Notes under the pieces: generated by a model
What the model was told of the DNA's origin: nothing
What the model saw: only the letters and a program-made list of their open reading frames with translations
Databases searched by the model: none
Shown here: piece by piece, positions 17,532 through 27,420 of the stretch
Position numbering within the stretch: position 1 is the stretch's first letter
How the letters are laid out: every line of letters begins with the position of its first letter
Position numbers and translations under genes: made by a program
Source: Clostridium estertheticum
GTDB taxonomy: Bacteria > Bacillota > Clostridia > Clostridiales > Clostridiaceae
DNA length: 64,000 bases
Assembly: GCF_026650985.1 (NCBI RefSeq)
Contig: NZ_CP086239.1
Span: 2,232,001-2,296,000 of the forward strand
Direction: 5' to 3'

Positions 17532-19244
17532 TTATATTTTAAATTTTTGAATCATTTCATTAAGTTTTTCAGCAAGTTCAGCTTGGCTCTGAGCAGCCTG
17601 AGCAACCTCGTGAATTGCTGAATTAGTTTCACTTATACTCCCTAGTATTTCCTGTGAACTAGCTGACGATTCCTGCGCAATTGAGGATACATTTTCAATT
17701 GCATTTTTAACTTCTGAAATGGTTTCTGTTACATCATCCATTGAGGTCATAATATCTGTAGATAACCCATTATAGAAAGAAGCATCTTCTCCATACTGCT
17801 TACCAACATTTATTAACATTTCATAATCTGGTTTAACTTGAGTTTCAATATATTCAAGTACCTCATTTGCATTGCCCGAAAGATTTTGAAAAGCCTTTTC
17901 TACCCGCTCTGTTACTTCTTGGATATTTTTAACAGTTTCGGTTGATTGCTCTGCAAGCGTTCTAACTTCGTCAGCTACAACTGCAAATCCTTTACCTTGT
18001 TCCCCAGCCCTAGCCGCTTCTATAGCTGCATTTAGAGCAAGAAGATTAGTTTGAGCCGCAATATCTCCTATTGCTTCTGCCATTATCTTTACCTCTTGAA
18101 CAACATTACCTTCCTCTATTGCTTTGATTATGTTTTGTTGCTTAATATCATATACCTCATTAGCTATTTTATAACTTTCATTTGCACTTACTTTAATTTC
18201 AGCAGCCCTTTTCTCTATTTCCTTTGCAGACTTAGTCCCATCGCTTGCCTTTTTTGCTACTTGTAATGCATTTTGCGAAATATTTTCTGCTGTCGCATTT
18301 ACTTCTTCTGTAGTAGCACTTAGTTGCTGTGACCCACTTGAAATCTGCATTATAGATTCCTTAACAATTTCCATCTTCGATGATATCTCTTCTGTAGTTG
18401 CAGATAGTTCCTCACTAGTAGCACTGATATTAGAAGCATCCGTCATTATTTGTGTAATTAATATTTTTATATTTTCTCCAGCTTCATTTAAAGAAGTAGA
18501 CATTTCCCCTAATTCATCATCTCCAGTAACCTTCATTTGTTGTGTTAAATCTCCATTTTTTAGATTATCCGCAAACTTCACAACAACATTTATTCTCTTT
18601 ACGAGCCATATTGCCAAAATTATACCTAATGCGAAACTTATTATTACCCCTACTATCATTATCACATTTAACAATCTAAAAGAATTACTAAATACAGACT
18701 TATTTATATTCCATTTTCTTTCAGCTGAGATTGTATTCTCTTTTATTATTGCTGATAAACCTTCTTTTAAAGGTTTTCTAAGTAGACCATACTCTTCTTT
18801 GTAAACTCTTGTACCTTCTGCGTAGTTACCACTTTCGGCTAAACTTACTACCTTATTTAATGACTCATAGTATGCTGGTAATGAAGCTTTCAATTTGTTA
18901 TAGTTTTGCTTCTCCTTGTCATTAGCAAACGGTATCTTCTCATACTCAGTAAAGAGTTTAGTATTTTCAATTGAAATTTTACTCATGTCTTCTTTCATTA
19001 AATCCATTTCATTTTTAAACTTAACATTAAGCACATGTTCTAAATCTATCTTTTCTTTGTAGCTGTTACCTTGGATTGTATATATCTTCTCTAGCCTGAT
19101 CAATCCATTTTCGTAAATAAAATTACCATTGTTATTAATAGTGCTCATGCTCCTAAGACCAAGGACACCAACACTAATTAGAAATACAGCACTTATTATA
19201 CTAGTTGCAAATAGTTTTTGTGATATTTTCATTTTCTTTAACAT
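17532..19244 (-). CDS. Methyl-accepting chemotaxis protein (4HB type)
   Basis: 570 residues. TM1 at about 12-32, an extracytoplasmic four-helix-bundle-like sensor of about 155 residues, TM2 at about 190-212, HAMP linker ([20 protein letters not shown]), then a long coiled-coil signalling domain. The hairpin tip that binds CheA/CheW is readable: [20 protein letters not shown] with [20 protein letters not shown]. The ligand is unknown. Single gene with a GGGGGA site. Its C-terminal half resembles the soluble receptor fragment at 44820. Confidence 0.93.
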   Translation of the reverse strand: MLKKMKISQKLFATSIISAVFLISVGVLGLRSMSTINNNGNFIYENGLIRLEKIYTIQGNSYKEKIDLEHVLNVKFKNEMDLMKEDMSKISIENTKLFTEYEKIPFANDKEKQNYNKLKASLPAYYESLNKVVSLAESGNYAEGTRVYKEEYGLLRKPLKEGLSAIIKENTISAERKWNINKSVFSNSFRLLNVIMIVGVIISFALGIILAIWLVKRINVVVKFADNLKNGDLTQQMKVTGDDELGEMSTSLNEAGENIKILITQIMTDASNISATSEELSATTEEISSKMEIVKESIMQISSGSQQLSATTEEVNATAENISQNALQVAKKASDGTKSAKEIEKRAAEIKVSANESYKIANEVYDIKQQNIIKAIEEGNVVQEVKIMAEAIGDIAAQTNLLALNAAIEAARAGEQGKGFAVVADEVRTLAEQSTETVKNIQEVTERVEKAFQNLSGNANEVLEYIETQVKPDYEMLINVGKQYGEDASFYNGLSTDIMTSMDDVTETISEVKNAIENVSSIAQESSASSQEILGSISETNSAIHEVAQAAQSQAELAEKLNEMIQKFKI

Positions 19245-19795
19245 TTTTAATTCCCCCTACTAACTTTTTTTATATTTAATTCTACATGATTATATAGCAC
19301 TGTGTTGTAATATAATTTCATTCTCCTTTATTCTATCGAGTGTTAAATTATATTCTTAACCCATATGTTTTTTACTATTATGTAAAACGGTTGCAATTTT
19401 GTAAAAGCAAGTATTATATTTGTATTAATTTGTACATTTATTCCCATTTAAATTCAATTTTAATTAATTTTTAGAAATAAAATATTTGTGTTATTTTCAT
19501 ATCTCAAAACATCACATATTGTACGTTTCCTATCAAAAATCTTAATTTTAACAATACCGATACAATATTCTGTTATTCAAATATCCATAAACTTATTTTC
19601 TAAATAAAAAGGTGTTATAATGGGATAAGTTATTTTAAACTGACTTTTAGCAACATTCTTGTCAACTGCTATTTGCCATGATGAAGGAATTCTATCAAAA
19701 AATATTTAATGAGGTCTTTTTACAAATCGGTGAAAATATAGACAATTTAAAAGACAACAGATGAATATTGATAATAGGTTGAAAGGAGCTTAATT
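19245..19795. other. 550-bp intergenic region, no convincing gene
   Basis: Holds the minus-strand chemoreceptor promoter (a TATAAT-like box near 19292) and the leader of the esterase gene. A 28-codon plus-strand frame at about 19678-19764 (MMKEFYQKIFNEV) has no ribosome site and may be a decayed gene end. Confidence 0.5.
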
Positions 19796-21400
19796 ATGGA
19801 ATATACAAATCAAAAGTATGAAATCAGTGATTCTGTTAGGATTAGTCCCATTGTGTTACCTAAAGCTGTTGCGGGTTTCAAATTTACTACGAATACTATC
19901 ATTACTAGTACCAAAATAGTAAGTGGGGACAACGTTACCGTTAATTGTGTGGAAGTATCCTTACCAGATTACTGTAAAGTAGAGGGAAAGATCAACCAAC
20001 GTACTGGTGAAGGTCCTACAGGCACAGCAGAATATTATATTGGATTTGAATTACGCCTTCCTACAGAATGGAATGAATGTTTCTTTTTTGAGGGAGGTGG
20101 TGGCTCTGATGGTGTTATCAAAGTTCCAGTAGGCTTAAGGCATACAGGCACTATGCCCGCTTTGGCTAGAGGCTTTGCAACAGTCGCCACTGATGCTGGT
20201 CATCAAGGTCTCAATTGTGAATTTGGCTATGATCAACAGGCTAGACTTGATTATGCTTACAATGCCATTGATCAAGTAACCGTTACTGCCAAGTTTATTA
20301 TTAATGAATATTATGGAAGACATGAAAAATATTCCTACTTTGTTGGTGGATCAAATGGTGGACGACAGGGATTAGTTGCTGCTCAGCGCTTTGGCGATTA
20401 TTTTGATGGTATAGTAGTTGGTGCACCGGCGTTAAATCTAACAAATGCAGCTATTTCTGAAATGTGGGCTATTCAAATATTTGCTGAAATTGCTAAAAAA
20501 GATTCAAATGGCAACCCAATGTTGAATACTGCATTTACAGATGCTGATATGAAATTGGTGTCTACTACTATTATTAAGCAGTTTGATGATGCAGATGGTG
20601 TAGTAGATGGTTTAGTTTTTGATATTAATGCTGCTAGAAAGTTTGATCCGTCAACTCTTCCCAAAAAAACTGCTAATTCAGACGGGTTAACTGACGAACA
20701 AATTGAAGCTTTAAAGAAGCTGTTTGAAGGGCCTAAGAATGGTAAAGGTAAACCATTGTATTCAAATTGGGCTTGGGATCCAGGTATATCAGATGCTGCG
20801 TGGAGAGATTGGACTCTTGGCACTGACGAGGTATTGCCTCGTAATATTACTTTAGGTGTAGAATCTATGGCCCGTGTTTTCACTACTCCTGTAGCTGCTA
20901 ATTATGACCCAGCTAATCAGTTGAAATGGGTTTTGGATTATAATTTTGATACCGATCCATCAAAGACTGTGTTAGCAGCATCTTACCAGAACTCTTTATC
21001 TACAAACTATGATACATTCAAAAAACATAATGGTAAGATTATTCTTTATCATGGCATGGCTGACCCTGTATTTTCTGCATATGATACTATAAGTTATTAC
21101 GACAAATTGACAGATAAAAACGGTGGCTTAAAAGCTACTGAAGAATTTGCTAGACTATTCTTAGTTCCAAGTATGGCTCATGTTAATGGTGGTCCTTCCA
21201 CTGATCAATTTGATATGCTTACAGCAATTACCGATTGGGTAGAGAAAGGAAAGGCACCAGATAAAATTATCGCTTCCGGATCTGCAAAAGGATTGCTACA
21301 AGGCATCACTAGACCATTGTTCCCATATCCAATACAGACTATTTATGATGGCAAGGGTAACAAAAATTCCGCAGAAAGTTTTGTAGCAAAAAATCTGTAG
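19796..21400 (+). CDS. Tannase/feruloyl-esterase family hydrolase
   Basis: 534 residues of the tannase family (alpha/beta hydrolase cleaving ester bonds of gallates, ferulates or similar). Nucleophile Ser186 in VGGSNGGRQG; acid Asp in HGMADPVF (about 419-426); His in MAHVNGG (about 460-466); lid domain between. Fungal and many bacterial members have Cys before the Ser and after the His (CS-D-HC disulfide); here these are Gly and Val, so the disulfide is absent. No signal peptide is present, so a cytoplasmic enzyme is expected. AAGGAGC ribosome site; monocistronic, with a terminator at 21419. Substrate unknown. Confidence 0.85.
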   Translation: MEYTNQKYEISDSVRISPIVLPKAVAGFKFTTNTIITSTKIVSGDNVTVNCVEVSLPDYCKVEGKINQRTGEGPTGTAEYYIGFELRLPTEWNECFFFEGGGGSDGVIKVPVGLRHTGTMPALARGFATVATDAGHQGLNCEFGYDQQARLDYAYNAIDQVTVTAKFIINEYYGRHEKYSYFVGGSNGGRQGLVAAQRFGDYFDGIVVGAPALNLTNAAISEMWAIQIFAEIAKKDSNGNPMLNTAFTDADMKLVSTTIIKQFDDADGVVDGLVFDINAARKFDPSTLPKKTANSDGLTDEQIEALKKLFEGPKNGKGKPLYSNWAWDPGISDAAWRDWTLGTDEVLPRNITLGVESMARVFTTPVAANYDPANQLKWVLDYNFDTDPSKTVLAASYQNSLSTNYDTFKKHNGKIILYHGMADPVFSAYDTISYYDKLTDKNGGLKATEEFARLFLVPSMAHVNGGPSTDQFDMLTAITDWVEKGKAPDKIIASGSAKGLLQGITRPLFPYPIQTIYDGKGNKNSAESFVAKNL

Positions 21401-21418
21401 AAATATCACCATGACTTT

Positions 21419-21467
21419 AACTTCTGACTCCATGATACTATTGGTATCTTGGACTTAGAAGTTTTTC
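21419..21467 (+). terminator. Terminator of the esterase gene
   Basis: Hairpin AACTTCT...AGAAGTT with interrupted inner pairing, followed by TTTTTCTTT. Confidence 0.7.
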
Positions 21468-21513
21468 TTTGCTCCTTTAATATTCACAATTATGGATTAA
21501 AAAGGCATGCAAA

Positions 21514-22872
21514 TTATTTTTCGGTTATACAAATGGGTTTATCCATTCCATACAATTTTTTATGGGTTATATAGTAAGCAATTCCTAAAGGGATACAGGA
21601 ACCAATCCATGCAAGAGGATTTGCCAGGGAGACACCTGTAAAACCTAAGTATTTTGATAAAATAATAGCAGCAAAGATTCGCATAATTAATTCCATAACT
21701 CCCGCTAAAGTAGGAGCAAGAGTCTGTCCTAATCCTTGAAGACTATATCTGTAAATAAAAAGTAGTGCTAACACAAAATACATTGACCCATTGGTGTTTA
21801 AATAGATTTGTGCAAGAGAAACTACCTTTGGTTGGTTGTCCCCTACAAAAAGTAATATCATAAAACGACCAGCTAAAATATTAAACAGACCAACAATAAT
21901 ACTAAAACCCACTGATATGATACTACATTGCTTTATACCAATACGGATTCTATCTATTTTGCCTGCACCATAATTTTGGGCTACAAATGTGGCCATTGTA
22001 ATACCAAATGACATCATAGGTTGAATTGCTAGTGTATCAATTTTTTGTGCTGCAGTGTATGCCGCTACTGATACTTCACCTAAATTATTCAGTGCAAGTT
22101 GAATAGTTATTGCACCAATTGCTATAATAGAATTCTGGAATGCCATAGGCATTCCCATTTTTAAATGATCCCATATGATTTTTTTCGTCAAATGCCAATC
22201 ACTTCTATGTAGTTTTAAAATAGGCATTCTTCTCATGATATAGCTAAAACATAATATAGCAGAAATCCCTTGAGATATTGTGGTTGCCCATGCAGCGCCT
22301 GCAACCCCCATATTAAATCTTAAAATAAATACAAAATCTAAAATTATATTTAAAATACTAGCAATAACTAAAAATATTAGTGGTGTTCGACTGTCTCCCA
22401 AAGCTCGCATAACATTAGAAAACAAATTAAATAACATTGACACTATAATGCCCCAGAAAATTATAACTATAAAATTATAAGCACCTTCTATTATTTCTGG
22501 TGGTGTATGCATTATCTCTAAAATTGGTCGTGCAAATATTACACTTACAATTGTAAGCACCATCGTGATTAATAAACTAAGTATAATACTTGCCACATAA
22601 CTATGTCTTACCCCCTGTTTATCTCCAGCTCCAAAGCACGTAGCAGTGATTATGGAAAATCCAGCAGTTAATCCTTGTGAAAACCCAAGTATAAGAAACA
22701 TAATGCTCCCTGTACAGCCTACTGTTGCTAGAGCATTAATTCCCATTGTACGTCCCACAATCAGAGTATCTGCTAAGCTATAAAATTGCTGAAAAATATT
22801 ACCTATAAGTAATGGCAGTGTAAAAACTAAAATAATTTTAGCTGGACTGCCCTTTGTTAAGTCTCGTATCAT
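21514..22872 (-). CDS. MATE-family multidrug/cation exporter
   Basis: 452 residues, twelve predicted helices in two homologous halves. N-terminus MIRDLTKGSPAKIILVFTLPLLIGNIFQQFYSLADTLIVGR is typical of clostridial DinF/NorM-like MATE proteins; the mirrored motif of the second half begins near HLKMGMPMAFQNSI. Exchanges Na+ or H+ for cationic drugs or metabolites. Stands 87 bp downstream of the NlpC/P60 gene on the same strand but with its own ribosome site. Confidence 0.92.
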   Translation of the reverse strand: MIRDLTKGSPAKIILVFTLPLLIGNIFQQFYSLADTLIVGRTMGINALATVGCTGSIMFLILGFSQGLTAGFSIITATCFGAGDKQGVRHSYVASIILSLLITMVLTIVSVIFARPILEIMHTPPEIIEGAYNFIVIIFWGIIVSMLFNLFSNVMRALGDSRTPLIFLVIASILNIILDFVFILRFNMGVAGAAWATTISQGISAILCFSYIMRRMPILKLHRSDWHLTKKIIWDHLKMGMPMAFQNSIIAIGAITIQLALNNLGEVSVAAYTAAQKIDTLAIQPMMSFGITMATFVAQNYGAGKIDRIRIGIKQCSIISVGFSIIVGLFNILAGRFMILLFVGDNQPKVVSLAQIYLNTNGSMYFVLALLFIYRYSLQGLGQTLAPTLAGVMELIMRIFAAIILSKYLGFTGVSLANPLAWIGSCIPLGIAYYITHKKLYGMDKPICITEK

Positions 22873-22959
22873 AAAACCTACCCTCCATTAATATCCTGTT
22901 TAATTCTATCCTTTAATTATGTATATCGGATCTTATAGTACTTACTTTAGCACTCTCTT

Positions 22960-23988
22960 TTACCGCGTAACTCTACGTCCATAAGTAAAATCACTATTTA
23001 GTGTTTGAACTCTAATTACAGCCCCTGTATGGGGTGCATTTATCATGTTACCATTCCCAATATATATTCCTACATGATGAGCAGGAGTTCCGAAAAACAC
23101 CAAATCTCCCGGCCTAAGATCAGCTCTAGATACAAGTGTTCCTACATTTTGTTGATCCTCCGAAACCCTTGGTAAGTTCACTCCAAAATGTTGAAATACA
23201 TATTGTGTAAAGCCTGAGCAGTCGAAGCCTGTAGGGCTTGTTCCCCCCCATACATAAGGAATACCAAGATAATCTGAAGCATATGCTAAAACTGGATTAG
23301 AAGAAAATATAGCCTCATTTGTTTTTTTCTCTAGAGCTACTTCCTTTGCTATACCAGCTTGGTCTGTTACCATTTGTGCACCATATTGATTTTCCTCAGC
23401 ATTTAATTGTGTTACCAATACAATTTGATCTGTTTTTTGTTTCGTTAAAGTAGCTAATTTCTTTTTATTGTCAACTCTTAAAGATAACAACTTTGTACTT
23501 TTTGTATCTAGTGCTACCTTTTTTAAATTAATTTCCGCTTCATTTGTTTTTAAATCACTAATAACATTTTGATCAAATTTTGCTATAATTTTTATATCTT
23601 CTACTCTGGATACAAAATCTTCTATACCCTTTGAAGCTAGGATAACATCTATAAGGCTTGATGACCCACCCATATACATTGCTCTCATTCTTTTATTAAA
23701 AAGTATCTGTTCTGCTTTGATATTACCCTCTATATCTAAAATATTCATTTGGTCTTGTTTAATATCCTTTTGTATTTTTACTATATTATTTTCATTAATT
23801 TTCATTTTAGATATAATTGCTTCAATTTGATTGTCTGTAATCTCTACTTTAATTACAAGATTATTTTTTTTAGTTTCAATCTGCTGAACCTTTATCTTAT
23901 CTGACGCAGGATCTGCGTATACGCTAGTAAACCCAATGCTCATAGTTACAACAAGTGCCATTATGGCTACCCCGATTTTCTTGTTCAT
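22960..23988 (-). CDS. Secreted NlpC/P60 peptidoglycan hydrolase with coiled-coil domain
   Basis: 342 residues. Signal peptide about 1-25 (cleavage after VYA). Residues 30-215 are a long coiled coil of the CwlO/PcsB type, which usually answers to FtsEX. The C-terminal NlpC/P60 domain has catalytic Cys in GFDCSGFTQYVF, His in HHVGIYIGNG and a third polar residue in NAPHTG. It would cut the gamma-D-Glu to diamino-acid bond in stem peptides during wall growth. GGGGGAG ribosome site. No ftsEX beside it. Confidence 0.92.
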   Translation of the reverse strand: MNKKIGVAIMALVVTMSIGFTSVYADPASDKIKVQQIETKKNNLVIKVEITDNQIEAIISKMKINENNIVKIQKDIKQDQMNILDIEGNIKAEQILFNKRMRAMYMGGSSSLIDVILASKGIEDFVSRVEDIKIIAKFDQNVISDLKTNEAEINLKKVALDTKSTKLLSLRVDNKKKLATLTKQKTDQIVLVTQLNAEENQYGAQMVTDQAGIAKEVALEKKTNEAIFSSNPVLAYASDYLGIPYVWGGTSPTGFDCSGFTQYVFQHFGVNLPRVSEDQQNVGTLVSRADLRPGDLVFFGTPAHHVGIYIGNGNMINAPHTGAVIRVQTLNSDFTYGRRVTR

Positions 23989-24154
23989 TTTTCTCCCCCC
24001 TCGTATAATTTCATCTTCCTAATTCCTACAAAATGACTTATTCAATTATATCATATTACTGTATTATATTTTCTAAAAATATTAATCTTTACCTCTTCTT
24101 TATCAATTTTTTTCTTTTACATCTTCATTCTAAAATTACATTTTTTGTTAAAAT

Positions 24155-24237
24155 GCGATCGAAATCTAATAAAACGCAAAAAAACATGACCGAATGTGAT
24201 CGAATTCTAATGAAACGCAAATAAAACATGATCGAAT
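24155..24237 (+). promoter_or_regulatory. Two tandem 41/42-bp repeats upstream of fruK (operator candidate)
   Basis: Imperfect direct repeats beginning GCGATCGAAATCTAAT (24155) and GTGATCGAATTCTAAT (24196), each continuing AAACGCAAA..AAACATGAyCGAAT; a partial third unit ATGAACAT follows. GATCGAA and CATGATCGAA elements recur on about one pitch of 41 bp. DeoR-family repressors such as FruR bind repeated sites of this style; no fruR gene is adjacent. Confidence 0.6.
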
Positions 24238-24250
24238 ATGAACATATGTG

Positions 24251-24279
24251 TTGTTTAAGAACTGATTTTATATTATCAT
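24251..24279 (+). promoter_or_regulatory. Promoter of the fru operon
   Basis: -35 TTGTTT (24251-24256), 17-bp spacer, -10 TATCAT (24274-24279), directly behind the tandem repeats. Predicted start about 24286 gives a 40-nt leader to fruK. Confidence 0.5.
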
Positions 24280-24325
24280 GTATATATGGACGTTAAAAAT
24301 AAATATAAAAGGTAGTGACGAAAAG

Positions 24326-25240
24326 ATGATATATACAGTAACTTTTAATCCGGCTATAGATTATGTTATAACCGTAGATGATTTTAAAGCAGGATTAATT
24401 AATAGAGTTGCCAGTGAAGAAAAATTTGCTGGTGGAAAAGGGATAAATGTATCAAGAGTTTTAAATAATTTTGGAATACAAACTAAAGCTTTAGGTTTTG
24501 TTGGAGGTTTTACTGGAAAATTTATTATTGATTCATTGGAGTCTCAAGGGGTTGAAACTGACTTTATTGAGATAAGTGGTGATACACGAATAAACGTTAA
24601 ACTCAAATCTAAAGAAGAGACGGAAATCAATGGAGCTGGTCCAATTATAAAAGATCAGGACTTAAGTAAGCTATTTAAAATAGTAGAAGGTTTAACTTCA
24701 AATGATTATCTAGTATTGTCAGGAAATGTTCAGAAGTCTGTTCCAACGGACATATATGCAAGGCTTCAAAAAAAGTGCGCTTCTAATAATGTAAAAGTTG
24801 TAGTTGATACTACAGGTGATGCTTTAGTTGCAACGCTTCCGAATAAGCCATTTTTAATAAAACCTAATAATCATGAACTAGGTGAAATATTTAATAAAGA
24901 ACTTACAAATACAGATGAAATTATTGAATATGCAAAGAAACTTATTGTTATGGGAGCACAGAATGTAATTATATCTATGGCTGAAAGAGGAGCTCTTCTG
25001 ATTTGTGAAAGTGGAGTTTATCATGCAACACCAGCAAAGGGAAAAGTACAGAATTCAGTTGGTGCAGGAGATTCAGTTATTGCAGGATTTTTAGCTAAGT
25101 ATTCACAATCAAAGGATTTAATTGAAGCATTTAGATGGGGAGCTACATCTGGAAGTGCTACAGCATTTTCAAAGGATTTATGTAAAAAAGAAGATATTGA
25201 GCATTATTTAGCGCAGGTAATTGTAAATAAATTAGATTAA
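24326..25240 (+). CDS. fruK: 1-phosphofructokinase
   Basis: 304-residue PfkB-family kinase: fructose-1-phosphate + ATP to fructose-1,6-bisphosphate. It opens with MIYTVTFNPAIDYVI, typical of FruK/LacC; sugar-binding GGKGINVSRVL (36-46) and the anion-hole/catalytic motif NSVGAGDSVIAGF (about 246-258, with the catalytic Asp). The ATG at 24326 is preferred to one 48 bp upstream because the protein then matches the family start. Followed 67 bp later by the fructose PTS gene, which makes its substrate. Confidence 0.95.
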   Translation: MIYTVTFNPAIDYVITVDDFKAGLINRVASEEKFAGGKGINVSRVLNNFGIQTKALGFVGGFTGKFIIDSLESQGVETDFIEISGDTRINVKLKSKEETEINGAGPIIKDQDLSKLFKIVEGLTSNDYLVLSGNVQKSVPTDIYARLQKKCASNNVKVVVDTTGDALVATLPNKPFLIKPNNHELGEIFNKELTNTDEIIEYAKKLIVMGAQNVIISMAERGALLICESGVYHATPAKGKVQNSVGAGDSVIAGFLAKYSQSKDLIEAFRWGATSGSATAFSKDLCKKEDIEHYLAQVIVNKLD

Positions 25241-25307
25241 TATCTAGTTATTAATTGGCCTGTTCATATAAACTAACTAAGCTTGTATTTATCACAGGAG
25301 GAAAAAT

Positions 25308-27176
25308 ATGAAAATAACAGAACTTTTAAAGAAAAATACTATTATTCTAGATTTAAAGTCTAATAGTAAAGCAGATGTAATTGATGAATTAGTAAATAAA
25401 CTTGATAGTGCGGGAATCTTAAATGACAAGGAAGAATATAAAAAAGCAATCTTAAAAAGAGAAGCAGACTTCTCAACTGGAATTGGGGAAGGTATAGCTA
25501 TCCCCCATGCAAAGGTTGCGGCTGTAAAAACTCCAGCATTAGCTTTTGGACGTTCTACAGATGGAATTGATTTTGATTCCTTAGATGATGCTCCTGCAAA
25601 CATATTTTTTATGATTGCAGCAACTGAGGGTGCTAATAATACACATTTGGAAACACTTTCAAGGTTATCTACTCTCCTTATGAATGAAGATTTCAAAAAG
25701 AAACTTCTCATTGTTAAAACACCTGAAGAAGTTTTAAGTTTAATTGATAGTCAAGAAGAGGAAAAATTAGAAGAAGAGAGTGCCCAGGAAGAAGCAGTAG
25801 TAGAGATAAAAGGTTCAAAAGGTTTAGTTTTAGCAGTAACCGCATGTCCTACAGGTATAGCACATACTTACATGGCAGCAGATGCCTTAAAGAATAAGGC
25901 TAAGGAAATGGGCGTAGACATAAAGGTTGAAACCAACGGTGCTACAGGAGTTAAAAATAGATTAACGGATGATGAAATAGAAAGGGCTACTGGTATAATA
26001 GTAGCTGCTGACAAACAAGTTGAAATGGCAAGGTTTAACGGTAAAAAAGTAGTTATAGTTCCTGTGGTACAAGGAATAAAAAAACCAGAAGAACTTATAA
26101 ATCAAGCATTAAATGGCGAAGCGCCTGTTTATAACAATGCTGGTGGTAGTAAATCTGCTACTGGAAGCGAAAAAACAGGAATTTATAAACATCTTATGAG
26201 TGGTATTTCAAATATGCTTCCTTTCATTGTTGGTGGAGGAATATTAATAGCTTTATCATTTATATTCGAAAAGAGTTCAAATCCAAACTTGTTATATTTG
26301 TCTAAGCTGCTTTCAGTAATTGGAGGCGAGAATGCTTTTGCACTTATGGTACCAGTACTTGCTGGTTTTATAGGTATGAGTATTGCAGACAGACCAGGTT
26401 TTGCTCCCGCAATGGTAGGTGGATTTTTAGCATATCAAAGTAATGCAGGATTTCTTGGTGGAATTATTGCAGGATTTCTTGGTGGTTATGTAGTACTACT
26501 TCTTAAGAAGGCTTTTTCAAAATTGCCAGAAGCTCTTGAGAGTATAAAACCAGTGCTTATATATCCACTTCTAGGTATTTTTATTACCGGTGCTATAATG
26601 TACATTTGTATAGATGGACCAGTTGTTCAAATTAACCTTTTACTTCAACATTGGTTAGGTGGAATGGGCACAGGGAACAAAGTTCTACTAGGTATTATAT
26701 TAGGCGGAATGATGGCAGTTGATATGGGCGGTCCAATAAACAAGGCTGCGTTTGCATTTGGAATTGCTATGATAGCTTCAAAAAATTACTATCCACATGC
26801 AGCTGTAATGGCTGGTGGTATGTCTGCACCCCTAGGGATTGCACTTGCTACTTCATTCTTTAAAAATAGATTTACTAAGCAAGAAAGAGAAACTGGTCTT
26901 AGTTGTTATATAATGGGAGCTTGCTTTGTAACAGAAGGAGCAATACCTTTTGCAGCAGCAGATCCAGCAAGAGTAATTCCAGCAACAGTAATAGGATCCG
27001 CAGTTGCTGGTGGACTTTCATTGTTTTTTAATATAGGAATGCCAGTTCCACACGGCGGTATATTTGTAGTTGCTTTAGTTAAAGGAAGTCCATTACTTTA
27101 TTTACTATCGATTTTGATAGGAGCTGCAGTAACGTGCATAATACTAGGAATTTTAAAAAAACCAAAAGATATTTAA
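25308..27176 (+). CDS. fruA: Fructose PTS transporter, EIIA-EIIB-EIIC fusion
   Basis: 622 residues: EIIA about 1-148 with phospho-His67 in GIAIPHAK; an acidic linker (150-168); EIIB about 170-270 with phospho-Cys180 in TACPTGIAHT; membrane EIIC about 290-620. Takes up fructose and releases fructose-1-phosphate, the substrate of FruK. AGGAGG ribosome site. EIIC has the usual GGxGxG-type segment (GGIIAGFLGGYVV). The two-gene fruK-fruA operon lacks the fruR repressor gene often found first in Firmicutes. Confidence 0.95.
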   Translation: MKITELLKKNTIILDLKSNSKADVIDELVNKLDSAGILNDKEEYKKAILKREADFSTGIGEGIAIPHAKVAAVKTPALAFGRSTDGIDFDSLDDAPANIFFMIAATEGANNTHLETLSRLSTLLMNEDFKKKLLIVKTPEEVLSLIDSQEEEKLEEESAQEEAVVEIKGSKGLVLAVTACPTGIAHTYMAADALKNKAKEMGVDIKVETNGATGVKNRLTDDEIERATGIIVAADKQVEMARFNGKKVVIVPVVQGIKKPEELINQALNGEAPVYNNAGGSKSATGSEKTGIYKHLMSGISNMLPFIVGGGILIALSFIFEKSSNPNLLYLSKLLSVIGGENAFALMVPVLAGFIGMSIADRPGFAPAMVGGFLAYQSNAGFLGGIIAGFLGGYVVLLLKKAFSKLPEALESIKPVLIYPLLGIFITGAIMYICIDGPVVQINLLLQHWLGGMGTGNKVLLGIILGGMMAVDMGGPINKAAFAFGIAMIASKNYYPHAAVMAGGMSAPLGIALATSFFKNRFTKQERETGLSCYIMGACFVTEGAIPFAAADPARVIPATVIGSAVAGGLSLFFNIGMPVPHGGIFVVALVKGSPLLYLLSILIGAAVTCIILGILKKPKDI

Positions 27177-27198
27177 AATAGTTAAAAGTTAATGACTA

Positions 27199-27272
27199 AT
27201 AGGCCCCCTAAGCATCATGGATAATATTAACTCAAGTAGTTAATATTAAAATATGATGATTAGGGGGCCTAT
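27199..27272 (+). terminator. Long hairpin ending the fru operon
   Basis: 74-nt hairpin with outer stem ATAGGCCCCCTAA/TTAGGGGGCCTAT and inner stem AATATTAACT/AGTTAATATT around CAAG. Short T-rich tail. Confidence 0.8.
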
Positions 27273-27420
27273 CTTTATATATTAAGTATACATAATGTAA
27301 CACTCCTTTATTTTCAACATATCATATATAAGGTCTAAGTACCTGAAATAAAGTAACTAATAATTATGCTACTCTATTTTATTTCTTATACCAAACTTTA
27401 TATTAAAGGAGTATTTATGA

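Noticed and set aside
24033-24224. 63-codon plus-strand frame
   Set aside because: Low-complexity Phe/Leu/Ile-rich sequence overlapping the operator repeats, no ribosome site.
24155-24240. Possible CRISPR-like repeats
   Set aside because: Only two adjacent units without spacers, placed exactly before a promoter; an operator array explains them better.
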